64,000 nt of DNA, taken from positions 1,582,501 to 1,646,500 of the forward strand of contig NZ_AP023212.1 in assembly GCF_016593255.1 (NCBI RefSeq), in the 5' to 3' direction. Below the pieces are notes generated by a model. It had not been told where the DNA came from and did no database searches. It was given only the letters and a program-made list of their open reading frames with translations. Origin of the DNA: Hydrogenimonas urashimensis. GTDB lineage: Bacteria > Campylobacterota > Campylobacteria > Campylobacterales > Hydrogenimonadaceae. Below, in pieces: positions 16,075 to 27,023 of the stretch. A program made the position numbers and the translations under genes. Each line of letters opens with the position of its first letter. The first letter of the stretch is position 1.

Positions 16075-17534
16075 TGCAAGCTACAAGCGGTGCGACAGCA
16101 CCGAAAAAGAACCGGGCCAAAGAGTACCTGAAGGGGTGGGTACCGTACCGGTACAAGCGGTACTGGCTGTTTGGTATCGTGACGGTGATATCGCTGGTGC
16201 TGCCGTTTATACGGATCAACGGCAACCACTTCTTCCTGCTCAATTTCGACCACAAGCAGCTGCATTTCCTGTTCGTGCGGTTCGATATGCAAGAGCTCTA
16301 CCTGATGCCCTTTCTGCTGATGCTGCTCTTTCTGGGGATCTTCTTCATGACGACCCTGGGCGGAAGAGTGTGGTGCGGCTGGGCCTGCCCGCAGACAATC
16401 TTTCGGGTCATCTACAGAGACCTGTTCGAGACCAAACTGCTGCATTTAAGAAAGCGGATCACGAACAAACAGCAAGAGCCCGACTTCTCCAAGGCCGAGA
16501 ACAAAGCCAAAGAGGGGATCGCCATCGCCCTGTGGACCGTGCTGGCCCTCATCGCCGCCGCCGACTTCCTGTGGTACTTCGTGCCGCCGGAGGATTTCTT
16601 CCAGTATATCCAAAATCCCGGTGAGCACCCCGTGCTCATCGGCTTCTGGCTCGGCGTGACCCTCTTCCTCGTCGTCGATGTGGTGTGGCTCAAAGAGAAC
16701 TTCTGCATCTACATCTGCCCCTACAGCCGCGTGCAGTCGGTCATGTACGACGACGATACGGTCATGGCGATCTACGATGTCAGACGGGGCGGGCACATCT
16801 ACGACCACGAAGGCCAGGACAGCAAAAAACTGATCCACAGCGTCAAAGAGCTCCACGAAAGAGAGCCCGAAGCCGAATGCACCGCCTGCGAAAGCTGCGT
16901 CAAAGTCTGCCCGACCCATATCGATATACGACAGGGAATGCAGTTGGAGTGCATCAACTGCCTCGAGTGCGTCGACGCCTGCACCAAAGTGATGGGGGCG
17001 CTGGGTAAAGAGAGCCTCGTGCGCTGGACCAGCCCCCGAGAGATCGAAAAGGGAGAGAAGACCCACTGGCTCAGGCCCCGTACCATCGCCTACGCCGTGG
17101 CCCTGACCATCGTTTTCGTGGCGCTGCTGGTCATGGGGACCAAAAAAGAGCATATGCTGCTCAACATCAACAAAACGGCCCAGCTCTACCGGTTCACCCA
17201 CGACGGACGGATCGTCAACGATTACACCTTCCTGTTCCAAAACACCGACAGCAAGGATCACAGCTACTACTTCAAAGTGGTGGACAACGACAAAATACGG
17301 ATCGTCAAGCCGCGCAAGCCCTTCAAACTGCTGGCCGGCAAAAAGGCCAAGAAGATCGTCCAGCTCGAAGCGGTCGAGCCGCTGGCCAAAGATACGCGCA
17401 AAGACACCCCGGTGCCGATCACGATCAAAGCTTTCGCGGTCGACGACCCCGAAAAGATCGTTGTCGAACGGCATACCGTCTTCGTCTATCCCCGGTGGGA
17501 TATCGCTCAGAAAAAATTGAAAAAGGCCAAGTGA
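16074..17534 (+). CDS. ccoG: CcoG/RdxA/FixG-family cytochrome oxidase accessory protein
   Basis: A 486-residue inner-membrane Fe-S protein. It has transmembrane segments near residues 33-50, 75-95, 145-165, 185-205 and 340-357, and a polyferredoxin core (CTACESCVKVCP and CINCLECVDAC). The Cys motifs WCGWACP and CIYICPYS mark the CcoG/NosR-like membrane domain. The C-terminus is an immunoglobulin-like periplasmic domain. Known members reduce copper for cbb3 oxidase assembly. No cco structural genes are near; here it is grouped with an SQR-like gene, so a wider redox role is possible. Confidence 0.9.
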   Translation: MQATSGATAPKKNRAKEYLKGWVPYRYKRYWLFGIVTVISLVLPFIRINGNHFFLLNFDHKQLHFLFVRFDMQELYLMPFLLMLLFLGIFFMTTLGGRVWCGWACPQTIFRVIYRDLFETKLLHLRKRITNKQQEPDFSKAENKAKEGIAIALWTVLALIAAADFLWYFVPPEDFFQYIQNPGEHPVLIGFWLGVTLFLVVDVVWLKENFCIYICPYSRVQSVMYDDDTVMAIYDVRRGGHIYDHEGQDSKKLIHSVKELHEREPEAECTACESCVKVCPTHIDIRQGMQLECINCLECVDACTKVMGALGKESLVRWTSPREIEKGEKTHWLRPRTIAYAVALTIVFVALLVMGTKKEHMLLNINKTAQLYRFTHDGRIVNDYTFLFQNTDSKDHSYYFKVVDNDKIRIVKPRKPFKLLAGKKAKKIVQLEAVEPLAKDTRKDTPVPITIKAFAVDDPEKIVVERHTVFVYPRWDIAQKKLKKAK

Positions 17535-17535
17535 G

Positions 17536-17886
17536 ATGCTGATCGCGATGCCGGTGAAGATGAACCGGGAAAACCCGCCGTTGACGACCGTTTTCGGCAA
17601 AGCGAAATGGTTCGCCTTCGCCGATGAAGGCGGCACGGTCGAGATACGCGAAAATCCCTATGCCGGCGGGCCCAAAACGGTAGTATGGCTGATCGATAAC
17701 GGTGTTGATACGATCATCACCCAGCATATCGGGGGGAATCCCTTCATGATTTTGAAAAATGCGGGGGTGCGCCTCCATTATCCTGGTGAAGGGCGTATAG
17801 TTGTGTCTGAAGCGATCGAAAAACTCAAAAACGGTCAATGCGAGGAGATCGATACGGACAATGTGATGCGGTTTATGCATCATTAG
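17536..17886 (+). CDS. NifX/NifB-C-terminal-like (dinitrogenase FeMo-cofactor-binding fold) protein
   Basis: A 116-residue cytosolic protein with the RNase H-like fold of the dinitrogenase iron-molybdenum cofactor family: N-terminal MLIAMPVKM, a central phase of short strands, and a VDTIITQHIGGNPFMIL segment. No nif structural genes are present, so it is more likely an Mo/Fe-S or sulfur-metabolism accessory like the MTH1175 group. It starts two bases after ccoG and ends 19 bases before the flavoprotein gene. Confidence 0.78.
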   Translation: MLIAMPVKMNRENPPLTTVFGKAKWFAFADEGGTVEIRENPYAGGPKTVVWLIDNGVDTIITQHIGGNPFMILKNAGVRLHYPGEGRIVVSEAIEKLKNGQCEEIDTDNVMRFMHH

Positions 17887-17905
17887 AGGAAATGAGGAGG
17901 TGACA

Positions 17906-19072
17906 GTGAAACACGTATTGGTTCTAGGAGGCGGTTTCGCGGGATTGGAAGCGGCGATTTTTCTGCGGAAAGAGAACTACAGGGTGACGCTTGTTAGCGA
18001 GCGGGATTACTTCTACATCTACCCCACATCGATCTGGGTGCCGGTGCACAAGGCCGACTTCGGGGATGTCACGATCGATATGAACGAACTCTCGAGAGTA
18101 CACGGGTTCAAATTCGTCAAGGACCGGGTCGAAGCGATCCGCGCCAAAGAGAACCGGGTGGAGCTGGAACATCAGGTGATCGACGACTATGACGAGCTAG
18201 TGGTCGCCATCGGTGCGAGCAAGGTCAAACACGAGGGCATCGAACATACGCTGAGCATCTGTGGAGAACCCAGGCAGGCGCTTTTGATGCGCCAGAAACT
18301 GGATGCACTGGTTGAAAGGGGGGGTGGAAAGATCGCGATGGGATTCGGCGGCAACCCGAAAGACTCTACCGGTGTGCGGGGTGGGCCCGCTTTCGAGATG
18401 CTCTTCAATGTCCATCACATGCTGAAGAAAAAGGGCATCCGCCAAAATTTCGAACTCACCTTTTTCGCGCCGATGGAGACACCGGGAGCCCGACTCGGCC
18501 CTCAGGCGCTGAAGATGATGGACGTTTTCTTCTCGAAACTCGATATCGCCAAACATTTCGGCAAAAAGATCAAGCGGTTCGAGGAGGACGGAATCGTTTT
18601 CGAGGACGAGAGCAAACTCGAGAGCGATTTTACAATGTTCATCCCCGCCAACGCGGGGCATCCGGTTTTTCAGAATTCCGATCTGCCGCTAACGGAGGCG
18701 GGATTCGTGAAAATCGACAACTACTGCCGGGCCGAAGGTTTCGACAATGTCTGGGCGGTAGGTGACTCCGCCGCCATCGAGGGTCCCGACTGGCGTGCCA
18801 AGCAGGGGCATATCGCCGAGGTGATGGCGCGCAACACGGCCCACAACATCAAGGTCAAAGAGTCGGGAGAGGGCGAGATGCAAGGGTATCTGGACCATCT
18901 TAACATCCTTTGCGTCATGGACAGCGGCGACGGGGCGGCCTTCGTCTACCGCGACGACCATCGCGGCCTGATGATTCCGATGCCGCTTGTAGGCCATTGG
19001 CTCAAAAAGGGCTGGGGATGGTATTGCAAAAACTCCAAACTGGAAAAAATTCCCCGTATTCCGGGACTGTAA
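17906..19072 (+). CDS. SQR-like FAD-dependent oxidoreductase
   Basis: A 388-residue flavoprotein of the sulfide:quinone reductase/FccB group. The N-terminal FAD motif is VLVLGGGFAGLEAA, a second nucleotide segment lies near residues 120-160, and NVWAVGDSAAI is the late FAD-binding motif. The C-terminus is basic and aromatic (HWLKKGWGWYCK), suited to membrane contact. Cys residues occur at SICGEP and LNILCVMD; whether they are the redox pair is unclear. There is no signal peptide. The start is GTG 17906, with GAGGAGG five bases upstream, rather than GTG 17900. Substrate likely sulfide or another reduced sulfur species, by family only. Confidence 0.8.
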   Translation: MKHVLVLGGGFAGLEAAIFLRKENYRVTLVSERDYFYIYPTSIWVPVHKADFGDVTIDMNELSRVHGFKFVKDRVEAIRAKENRVELEHQVIDDYDELVVAIGASKVKHEGIEHTLSICGEPRQALLMRQKLDALVERGGGKIAMGFGGNPKDSTGVRGGPAFEMLFNVHHMLKKKGIRQNFELTFFAPMETPGARLGPQALKMMDVFFSKLDIAKHFGKKIKRFEEDGIVFEDESKLESDFTMFIPANAGHPVFQNSDLPLTEAGFVKIDNYCRAEGFDNVWAVGDSAAIEGPDWRAKQGHIAEVMARNTAHNIKVKESGEGEMQGYLDHLNILCVMDSGDGAAFVYRDDHRGLMIPMPLVGHWLKKGWGWYCKNSKLEKIPRIPGL

Positions 19073-19083
19073 GGAAAGGGCGT

Positions 19084-19476
19084 ATGAAACAAAAAGTATT
19101 CAAGGAAAAATATCCGATTTTCGAACTCATTCTCGACAAGAGTGAAACCACATGCAAAAGCGTGGACGAGATTATCGCATTTTTCAGAAAGAAGATCGAG
19201 GCCCATCCAGTGGCGACCTATATCGCCACATTCGATCATTACGCCCATACTGCCGCCCTGGCGGAGGGCAGCATCGACAAAAACATCAAAGCAGCGAAGA
19301 ATATCGTCTTCTGTTTCGGCAAAGAGCTGCCGACACCGGAAGTGATGGCGGTGCGGCCGCGATCGATCGGAGTGAGTGACCTGGGCGACAGGTTTGTCGT
19401 CATTTTCATGGAGGCGCCCAATCCGCAGGCGAACGAAGCGATGGAGGTATGGAGTAAAGCGCTCAAAAACGCCTGA
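19084..19476 (+). CDS. Small conserved protein (DUF6858-like)
   Basis: A 130-residue cytosolic alpha/beta protein. It has no metal motif, with Cys only at TTCKS and FCFG. I associate it with DUF6858, seen in sulfur-oxidising Campylobacterota, but am not certain. AAGGAAAGG gives a strong ribosome site, 11 bases after the flavoprotein gene. It is the last gene of the recombinase-like/ccoG operon, and a hairpin follows. Confidence 0.7.
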   Translation: MKQKVFKEKYPIFELILDKSETTCKSVDEIIAFFRKKIEAHPVATYIATFDHYAHTAALAEGSIDKNIKAAKNIVFCFGKELPTPEVMAVRPRSIGVSDLGDRFVVIFMEAPNPQANEAMEVWSKALKNA

Positions 19477-19512
19477 GCCCTTCCCCGGGATTTGGTTGGC
19501 TTCTCTATGTAA

Positions 19513-19536
19513 GCATGCCGCCGCTCGGTGGCATGC
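19513..19536 (+). terminator. Hairpin after the ccoG/SQR-like operon
   Basis: GCATGCCGCC, loop GCTC, GGTGGCATGC: a 10-bp stem with one G-U pair, followed by GTGTATCTTT. The T-tract is poor, so it may be a weak or Rho-assisted terminator. It lies between the DUF6858-like gene and the antiporter promoter. Confidence 0.5.
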
Positions 19537-19568
19537 GTGTATCTTTGCGGGTGCTTCGCGGTCACCTT

Positions 19569-19584
19569 TGATATAATCTCTTTA
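19569..19584 (+). promoter_or_regulatory. Extended -10 promoter abutting the antiporter start codon (leaderless)
   Basis: TGATATAAT (19569-19577) is an extended -10. Transcription should start about 6-8 bases downstream, at or next to the ATG at 19584. No Shine-Dalgarno sequence is visible. The pattern predicts a leaderless mRNA. Confidence 0.55.
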
Positions 19585-21206
19585 TGCACTATTTGCCGAT
19601 TATACTTCTGGCGACTTTTCTTTCGGTCGTCATCAACCTTTTTTTAAAACGCTTCAATGTTCCGACGGTGATCGGTTACATCATGACCGGTATCGCCGTT
19701 ACGGCATTTTTCGACCTGCATCGCGATTTCACCGAGCAACTGCACCATATCGCGGAGTTCGGAATCGTCTTTTTGATGTTCACCATCGGCCTAGAGTTCT
19801 CCTATCGCCATCTGATCAGGATGAAGCGGGAGGTTTTTCTTTACGGTACGCTTCAGCTGCTTCTGAGTGCCCTGATATTCGGTTTTTTCGCATACAACCT
19901 TGGGGGACTCTCTTTTAAGGGCGCTATCATCACCGGGTTGGCGCTGGGCCTATCCTCGACGGCGATCGTCCTGAAAATGCTGGGAGAGTCGGGGCAGATG
20001 CACGCTCCTTTCGGAAGAAAAGCGGTGGGCATACTGATTTTCCAGGATATGGCCGTCATTCCCATTCTGCTGATGATCACCATTTTTTCATCCCGAAGCA
20101 GCGATTTGGGCGGAATGCTCTGGCAGACGTTCATCGACGCCGTCGCCGTCGCCATCGTTATCTATCTCGTGGGCAAATATCTTTTGGAGTGGGTGCTGGC
20201 ACAGATCGCCCGGGCCAATTCTACCGAAATCTTTTTGAGCGCCATTTTGCTCATCGTCATCGGCGCGGCGCAACTGGCGCACTTTTTCGGGTTCAGCTAC
20301 TCTTTGGGGGCGTTTTTGGCCGGTATGATGCTGGCCGAAACCCACTATAAATACAAGATCGAGGCGGAGCTGGTGCCTTTCCGCGATCTTCTGCTGGGGC
20401 TCTTCTTCGTCACCGTCGGCATGCAGATCGACCTGCCGGTGGTCGCGAAGAATATCGGCTGGATACTTGGGGTCGCAGTTGCCGTCATGGCATTGAAGTT
20501 CGCGACAGTCTATCTTTTTCTGCGCTTTTTCACGCGGTCTCGTGTCGCTCTGAAAACAGCGCTCGCTCTGGCGCAGGTGGGTGAATTCGCTTTGGCGGTT
20601 TTCGCCCTGGCGCAGGCGAACGGCCTGCTGGATGCGCGCATCACCCAGATCATGCTGAGCGCCATCATCGTTTCGATGGTGGCATCGGTCTTCATACTCG
20701 CCCGTATCCGCGATATCGCCGACCGTTTCTCCCCCGAACCGGAGCCCGATTTCCGGCCACCGGAGTCGGCGGGATTTCACAACCATGTCATCGTCTGCGG
20801 GTACGGGCCGCTGGGCCGGAAGGTGTGCGCCGAGCTGAAGCGGCAGCAGGCCAGCTATCTGGTGCTCGAACACGATATCCATAGAATGGAAGAGGGGCAG
20901 AGAGCAGGAGAACCGATCTTTTTCGCCAATGCGGCCAACGAGGGAACGCTCAGGCATTTCAATGCCGCCGAGGCAAGCGCCGTCATCGTCGCCGTGGATA
21001 ACGCCAAGCATCTGCGGCTCATATGCGAAGCGCTGGATGCCGTCGCCCCCGAGGCCAATGTGGTCGCCAAGGCGAAGACCCGCTCCGAAGCCGAACTCGT
21101 GGTGGGGCTCAATGTCGATCATGTAGTCATCGAAAGCGAAGAGATGGCGCGACTGCTCGTGGCGGAGGCGATGCGCTGCAGACTCGGAATTCACGCAAAG
21201 CGCTGA
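19584..21206 (+). CDS. KefB/YbaL-type cation:proton antiporter with RCK domain
   Basis: A 540-residue inner-membrane transporter of the CPA2 family. About 11-12 transmembrane helices (residues 1-375) include the LFMFTIGLEFS-like and GLSSTAIVLKML segments typical of KefB/YbaL. A TrkA-N/RCK nucleotide-binding domain follows (about 395-530; VIVCGYGPLGRKV). It likely exchanges K+ or Na+ for H+ under control of NAD(H) or a thiol adduct. It is transcribed alone from a probable leaderless promoter. Confidence 0.9.
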   Translation: MHYLPIILLATFLSVVINLFLKRFNVPTVIGYIMTGIAVTAFFDLHRDFTEQLHHIAEFGIVFLMFTIGLEFSYRHLIRMKREVFLYGTLQLLLSALIFGFFAYNLGGLSFKGAIITGLALGLSSTAIVLKMLGESGQMHAPFGRKAVGILIFQDMAVIPILLMITIFSSRSSDLGGMLWQTFIDAVAVAIVIYLVGKYLLEWVLAQIARANSTEIFLSAILLIVIGAAQLAHFFGFSYSLGAFLAGMMLAETHYKYKIEAELVPFRDLLLGLFFVTVGMQIDLPVVAKNIGWILGVAVAVMALKFATVYLFLRFFTRSRVALKTALALAQVGEFALAVFALAQANGLLDARITQIMLSAIIVSMVASVFILARIRDIADRFSPEPEPDFRPPESAGFHNHVIVCGYGPLGRKVCAELKRQQASYLVLEHDIHRMEEGQRAGEPIFFANAANEGTLRHFNAAEASAVIVAVDNAKHLRLICEALDAVAPEANVVAKAKTRSEAELVVGLNVDHVVIESEEMARLLVAEAMRCRLGIHAKR

Positions 21207-21222
21207 GAAAGGTGAAACTGAC

Positions 21223-21346
21223 GTTACGCAAAAAGCAAAACGTCATCTCCAATCTAAAGATTTCGAAGCTTTAGGGGGAGGCCATAAAGATCTTTGGGAC
21301 GGCCAGTCCCCGCCAAAGCTTAGGTCCAGCTCAAGCTTTGCGTAAC
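21223..21346. repeat. 124-bp imperfect palindrome between antiporter and pyrG genes
   Basis: The outer ends are a perfect inverted pair, GTTACGCAAA (21223-21232) and TTTGCGTAAC (21337-21346). Inside, AAGCTTTAGGGGGAGGCC (about 21267-21284) is inverted, with small gaps, against GGCCAGTCCCCGCCAAAGCTT-like sequence (about 21301-21321). The centre holds AAAGATCTTT. The whole could fold into one long cruciform or RNA hairpin. It may be a MITE-like element or a structured intergenic element. No second copy is seen in the window. Confidence 0.6.
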
Positions 21347-21406
21347 ATCGGATTGAAATTTCTGCCGCCGGACACTCCAAACTCAACGCTCCTTTATCAC
21401 CTCTTT

Positions 21407-24649
<3,243 letters not shown>

Positions 24650-24678
24650 TGATTTAATAAGATATTTTTTACCTTCAT

Positions 24679-24695
24679 GACACTATAATAGTGCC
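24679..24695 (+). promoter_or_regulatory. -10 element embedded in a palindrome upstream of the Tat-type SQR gene
   Basis: TATAAT (24684-24689) sits inside CACTAT-A-ATAGTG (24681-24693). One base further out on each side also pairs, after a single mismatch. A dimeric repressor could bind over the promoter. No -35 seen. Leader of about 28 nt with GAGGAG before the ATG. Confidence 0.45.
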
Positions 24696-24722
24696 ATTCG
24701 CAAAATTGAGAGGAGATGCATA

Positions 24723-26213
24723 ATGGATAAGAAAATTCTTAAACACAGCGAAGAGGTGATTTCGGAGCTGATGAAGAAGGAGGGCATGAGTCGCCGGGAC
24801 GCCCTGAAACTGATGGGTCTTGGCGCCGGTGCGACGATGCTCGGGCGTGCCCCGGCCATGGCCGCTACGGATGCACAGGCGGCAGGGAGCGACAAGAAGG
24901 CGAAAATAGTTATCGTCGGGGGTGGCGCCGGTGGTATTATGGCGGCCGCCCGTTTGCGAAGAGCCGCTTCCAATGCGGAAATCACGGTGATTGCCCCCAA
25001 CGACATTCACCTCTATCAGCCGGGTCAGGTTTTCATGGCGGCAGGCCTCTATACGGAAGAGGACATCAAAAAACCCAATGCCGATCTGATGCCCGATGGC
25101 GTCAAGTGGGTCAAAGACGAGGTCAAGGCATTCGATCCTGACAACAATCTCGTCGAAACGGCACAGAACGGAAAAATCAACTACGATTTCCTGGTCGTGG
25201 GAACGGGTCTGCAGTACGATTACGAAAGAATCGAAGGGATGTCTGCTGACCTGGTGGGCCAGAAAGGAATTTCCAGTGTCTATCTGAACAATCCGAAAGC
25301 CGGTACGGCCAAAGGGGGCGTCGCTACATGGGAATGGTTCAAGCAACTGCGCGCGGCGGCGGAGAAAGCGAGTCCGGACAATCCCATCACTGCCATCTAC
25401 ACCCAACCCGATACCCCCATCAAGTGCGGCGGTGCACCACAGAAAATTCTCTATCTCAGTGACGACTTCCTTCGCGGCAACGGTCCGGTCGGAGGTGCGG
25501 ATGTTCATAACAATGTCAAATCCTATTTCTGCAAAAAAGGCACCAAACTCTTCGGTCTCCCGGGATACAACAAGACACTTGTCGAAGAGGTGACTCCGAT
25601 GTACGGCAACATCACCGACAAGTGGAACCATGTTCTGCGCAAGATCGATGCCGACAAGAAGGTCGCGACATTCGAGCATACGTATCAGATCAAAGGCAAA
25701 TGGGATCCCGATCTGGAAGAGTATGAGATGACAACGAAAACCGAAATGGTTGAGATGCCGTATGACTTTATCCATGTCGTCCCGCCGATGAAAGCGGTTG
25801 ACGCTGTTGCCAACTCCCCTCTTGGATGGCAAAAGGGTACTGCGAAAGGATGGCTCGCCTGCGACCGATACACTCTGCAGCACATGAAGTACAAAAATGT
25901 CTTTGGTATCGGCGATATTTTGGGGATACCCAAAGGCAAAACCGGAGGATCCGCACGCCATCACGGACCCATACTCCAGGACAACCTCATTGCGGTAATG
26001 GAAGGGAAGGAACCGACCGCCAAGTTCGACGGGTATACGGTTTGCCCCCTGAAAACCCAATACGGCAAAATCATGCTTGCCGAGTTCAATTATGATGGAC
26101 CGGCCCCCTCATTCCCGCTCGATCCTACCGTTCCAAGATGGATATGGTGGGCATTCGACCTTTACATGCTCAAGCCGATGTACTGGCAGCTGATGATGCG
26201 CGGCCTCATGTAA
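24723..26213 (+). CDS. sqr: Sulfide:quinone oxidoreductase-like flavoprotein with Tat-like signal
   Basis: A 496-residue FAD enzyme that should oxidise sulfide to polysulfide or sulfur and reduce quinone. The N-terminus has a twin-arginine motif (SRRDALKLMG, residues 23-32) and an Ala-rich cleavage region near 45, indicating export to the periplasm. The FAD motif is IVIVGGGAGGIMAA (62-75). Cys235 (IKCGGAPQK) and Cys441 (TVCPLK) match the redox Cys positions of SQRs. The C-terminus is a hydrophobic aromatic helix suited to membrane attachment. A Tat signal is uncommon, as many SQRs are exported without one. Followed by a strong terminator. Confidence 0.87.
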   Translation: MDKKILKHSEEVISELMKKEGMSRRDALKLMGLGAGATMLGRAPAMAATDAQAAGSDKKAKIVIVGGGAGGIMAAARLRRAASNAEITVIAPNDIHLYQPGQVFMAAGLYTEEDIKKPNADLMPDGVKWVKDEVKAFDPDNNLVETAQNGKINYDFLVVGTGLQYDYERIEGMSADLVGQKGISSVYLNNPKAGTAKGGVATWEWFKQLRAAAEKASPDNPITAIYTQPDTPIKCGGAPQKILYLSDDFLRGNGPVGGADVHNNVKSYFCKKGTKLFGLPGYNKTLVEEVTPMYGNITDKWNHVLRKIDADKKVATFEHTYQIKGKWDPDLEEYEMTTKTEMVEMPYDFIHVVPPMKAVDAVANSPLGWQKGTAKGWLACDRYTLQHMKYKNVFGIGDILGIPKGKTGGSARHHGPILQDNLIAVMEGKEPTAKFDGYTVCPLKTQYGKIMLAEFNYDGPAPSFPLDPTVPRWIWWAFDLYMLKPMYWQLMMRGLM

Positions 26214-26224
26214 GAGGCTTTTTG

Positions 26225-26256
26225 GCGGACTCCTGCGCGGAGTCCGCATGTTTTTT
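26225..26256 (+). terminator. Rho-independent terminator after the sqr gene
   Basis: GCGGACTCC, loop TGCGC, GGAGTCCGC (26225-26247): a perfect 9-bp stem followed by a run of T at 26250-26256. This is the clearest terminator on the plus strand. Confidence 0.9.
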
Positions 26257-26340
26257 CTGTTTTCTTCATATTTTTTCTCCTTTTGGACCACTTTTTGCTA
26301 CCATTTTATAAACCAAGCGGATGCCAACGGGGTATTGAAG

Positions 26341-26565
26341 ATGTCTGTTGTGAAAAAAGAGTTGACTCTATTTGTGGCGATTTTTTTTATTCTTGCCATA
26401 GGAATGCATTTCAAGGAGTGGGTCGATCATCCGATCGCGCACATCGAAGCTCTTCCAAAAAGCCCGCTGGGGCCCTTGCACCCCCTTTACATTACGGTAT
26501 CGGTGTATCTTTTTTTTCTTGTTGGCCGGTTGGCCATACGCGGTATAATGAAACTTTTCAAATAA
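26341..26565 (+). CDS. Small membrane protein
   Basis: A 74-residue protein with two predicted transmembrane helices (about residues 9-22 and 48-64) joined by a short Pro/His-rich loop (FKEWVDHPIAHIEALPKSP). Family not recognised. The ATG at 26341 lies right after GGGGTATTGAAG, a weak ribosome site; an earlier in-frame ATG at 26248 would fall inside terminator DNA. It directly precedes hemJ, 10 bases apart, so a heme or membrane role is possible. Confidence 0.65.
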   Translation: MSVVKKELTLFVAIFFILAIGMHFKEWVDHPIAHIEALPKSPLGPLHPLYITVSVYLFFLVGRLAIRGIMKLFK

Positions 26566-26575
26566 GGATGCTCTA

Positions 26576-27010
26576 TTGGAATATTATACTTGGATACTGG
26601 CGTTTCACGTGATGAGTTTCATGAGCTGGATGGCGATGCTTTTCTATCAACCCAGGCTCTATGTCTACCACCAGGAACATGCTGACAACCGGGGATTTGT
26701 GGATGTGGTCAAGATACAAGAGGGAAAACTCTACCACTTTATCGGCGTGCCTGCCATGTGGGCGACCCTGCTTAGCGGAGGCGCGATGATCTGGCTCAAT
26801 CCGGGGCTTTTCCAAAGCGGTATCTGGCTCTGGGTCAAGCTTGTCGCCGCGGCGCTGCTGGTCGCCTACCACTTCTCACTGGGATGGTTCATGGCACGGC
26901 TTCAGAAGGGTGAATGCAGCAAAAGCGGAAAGTTTTTCCGGGCGTACAATGAAGTCCCGACACTTCTGATGATCATCATCGTCATCATGGTGGTTATCAA
27001 ACCTGTGTAA
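26576..27010 (+). CDS. hemJ: Protoporphyrinogen oxidase HemJ
   Basis: A 144-residue membrane enzyme with four transmembrane helices. It oxidises protoporphyrinogen IX in heme synthesis in bacteria lacking HemG/HemY. Conserved features are the His in LAFHVMSFMSWMAMLFY, the YHQEH region and the SLGWFMARL segment. The start is a rare TTG at 26576, supported by AAGGA seven bases upstream and by alignment of the first helix. It feeds heme to the cytochromes of this organism. Confidence 0.87.
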   Translation: MEYYTWILAFHVMSFMSWMAMLFYQPRLYVYHQEHADNRGFVDVVKIQEGKLYHFIGVPAMWATLLSGGAMIWLNPGLFQSGIWLWVKLVAAALLVAYHFSLGWFMARLQKGECSKSGKFFRAYNEVPTLLMIIIVIMVVIKPV

Positions 27011-27023
27011 ACAGGGATACGGC

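Noticed and set aside
16446-17636. A 396-codon minus-strand frame
   Set aside because: Antisense shadow of ccoG, no homology-like pattern.
17536-17886. A nitrogenase cofactor gene and hence nitrogen fixation
   Set aside because: The NifX-like fold, NifS and NifU occur without nifHDK or nifB; in this group NifS/NifU are general Fe-S assembly proteins.
21223-21346. Integron attC site as an explanation for the palindrome
   Set aside because: The outer arm GTTACGC does not fit the GTTRRRY core, and no integrase or cassette array is nearby.
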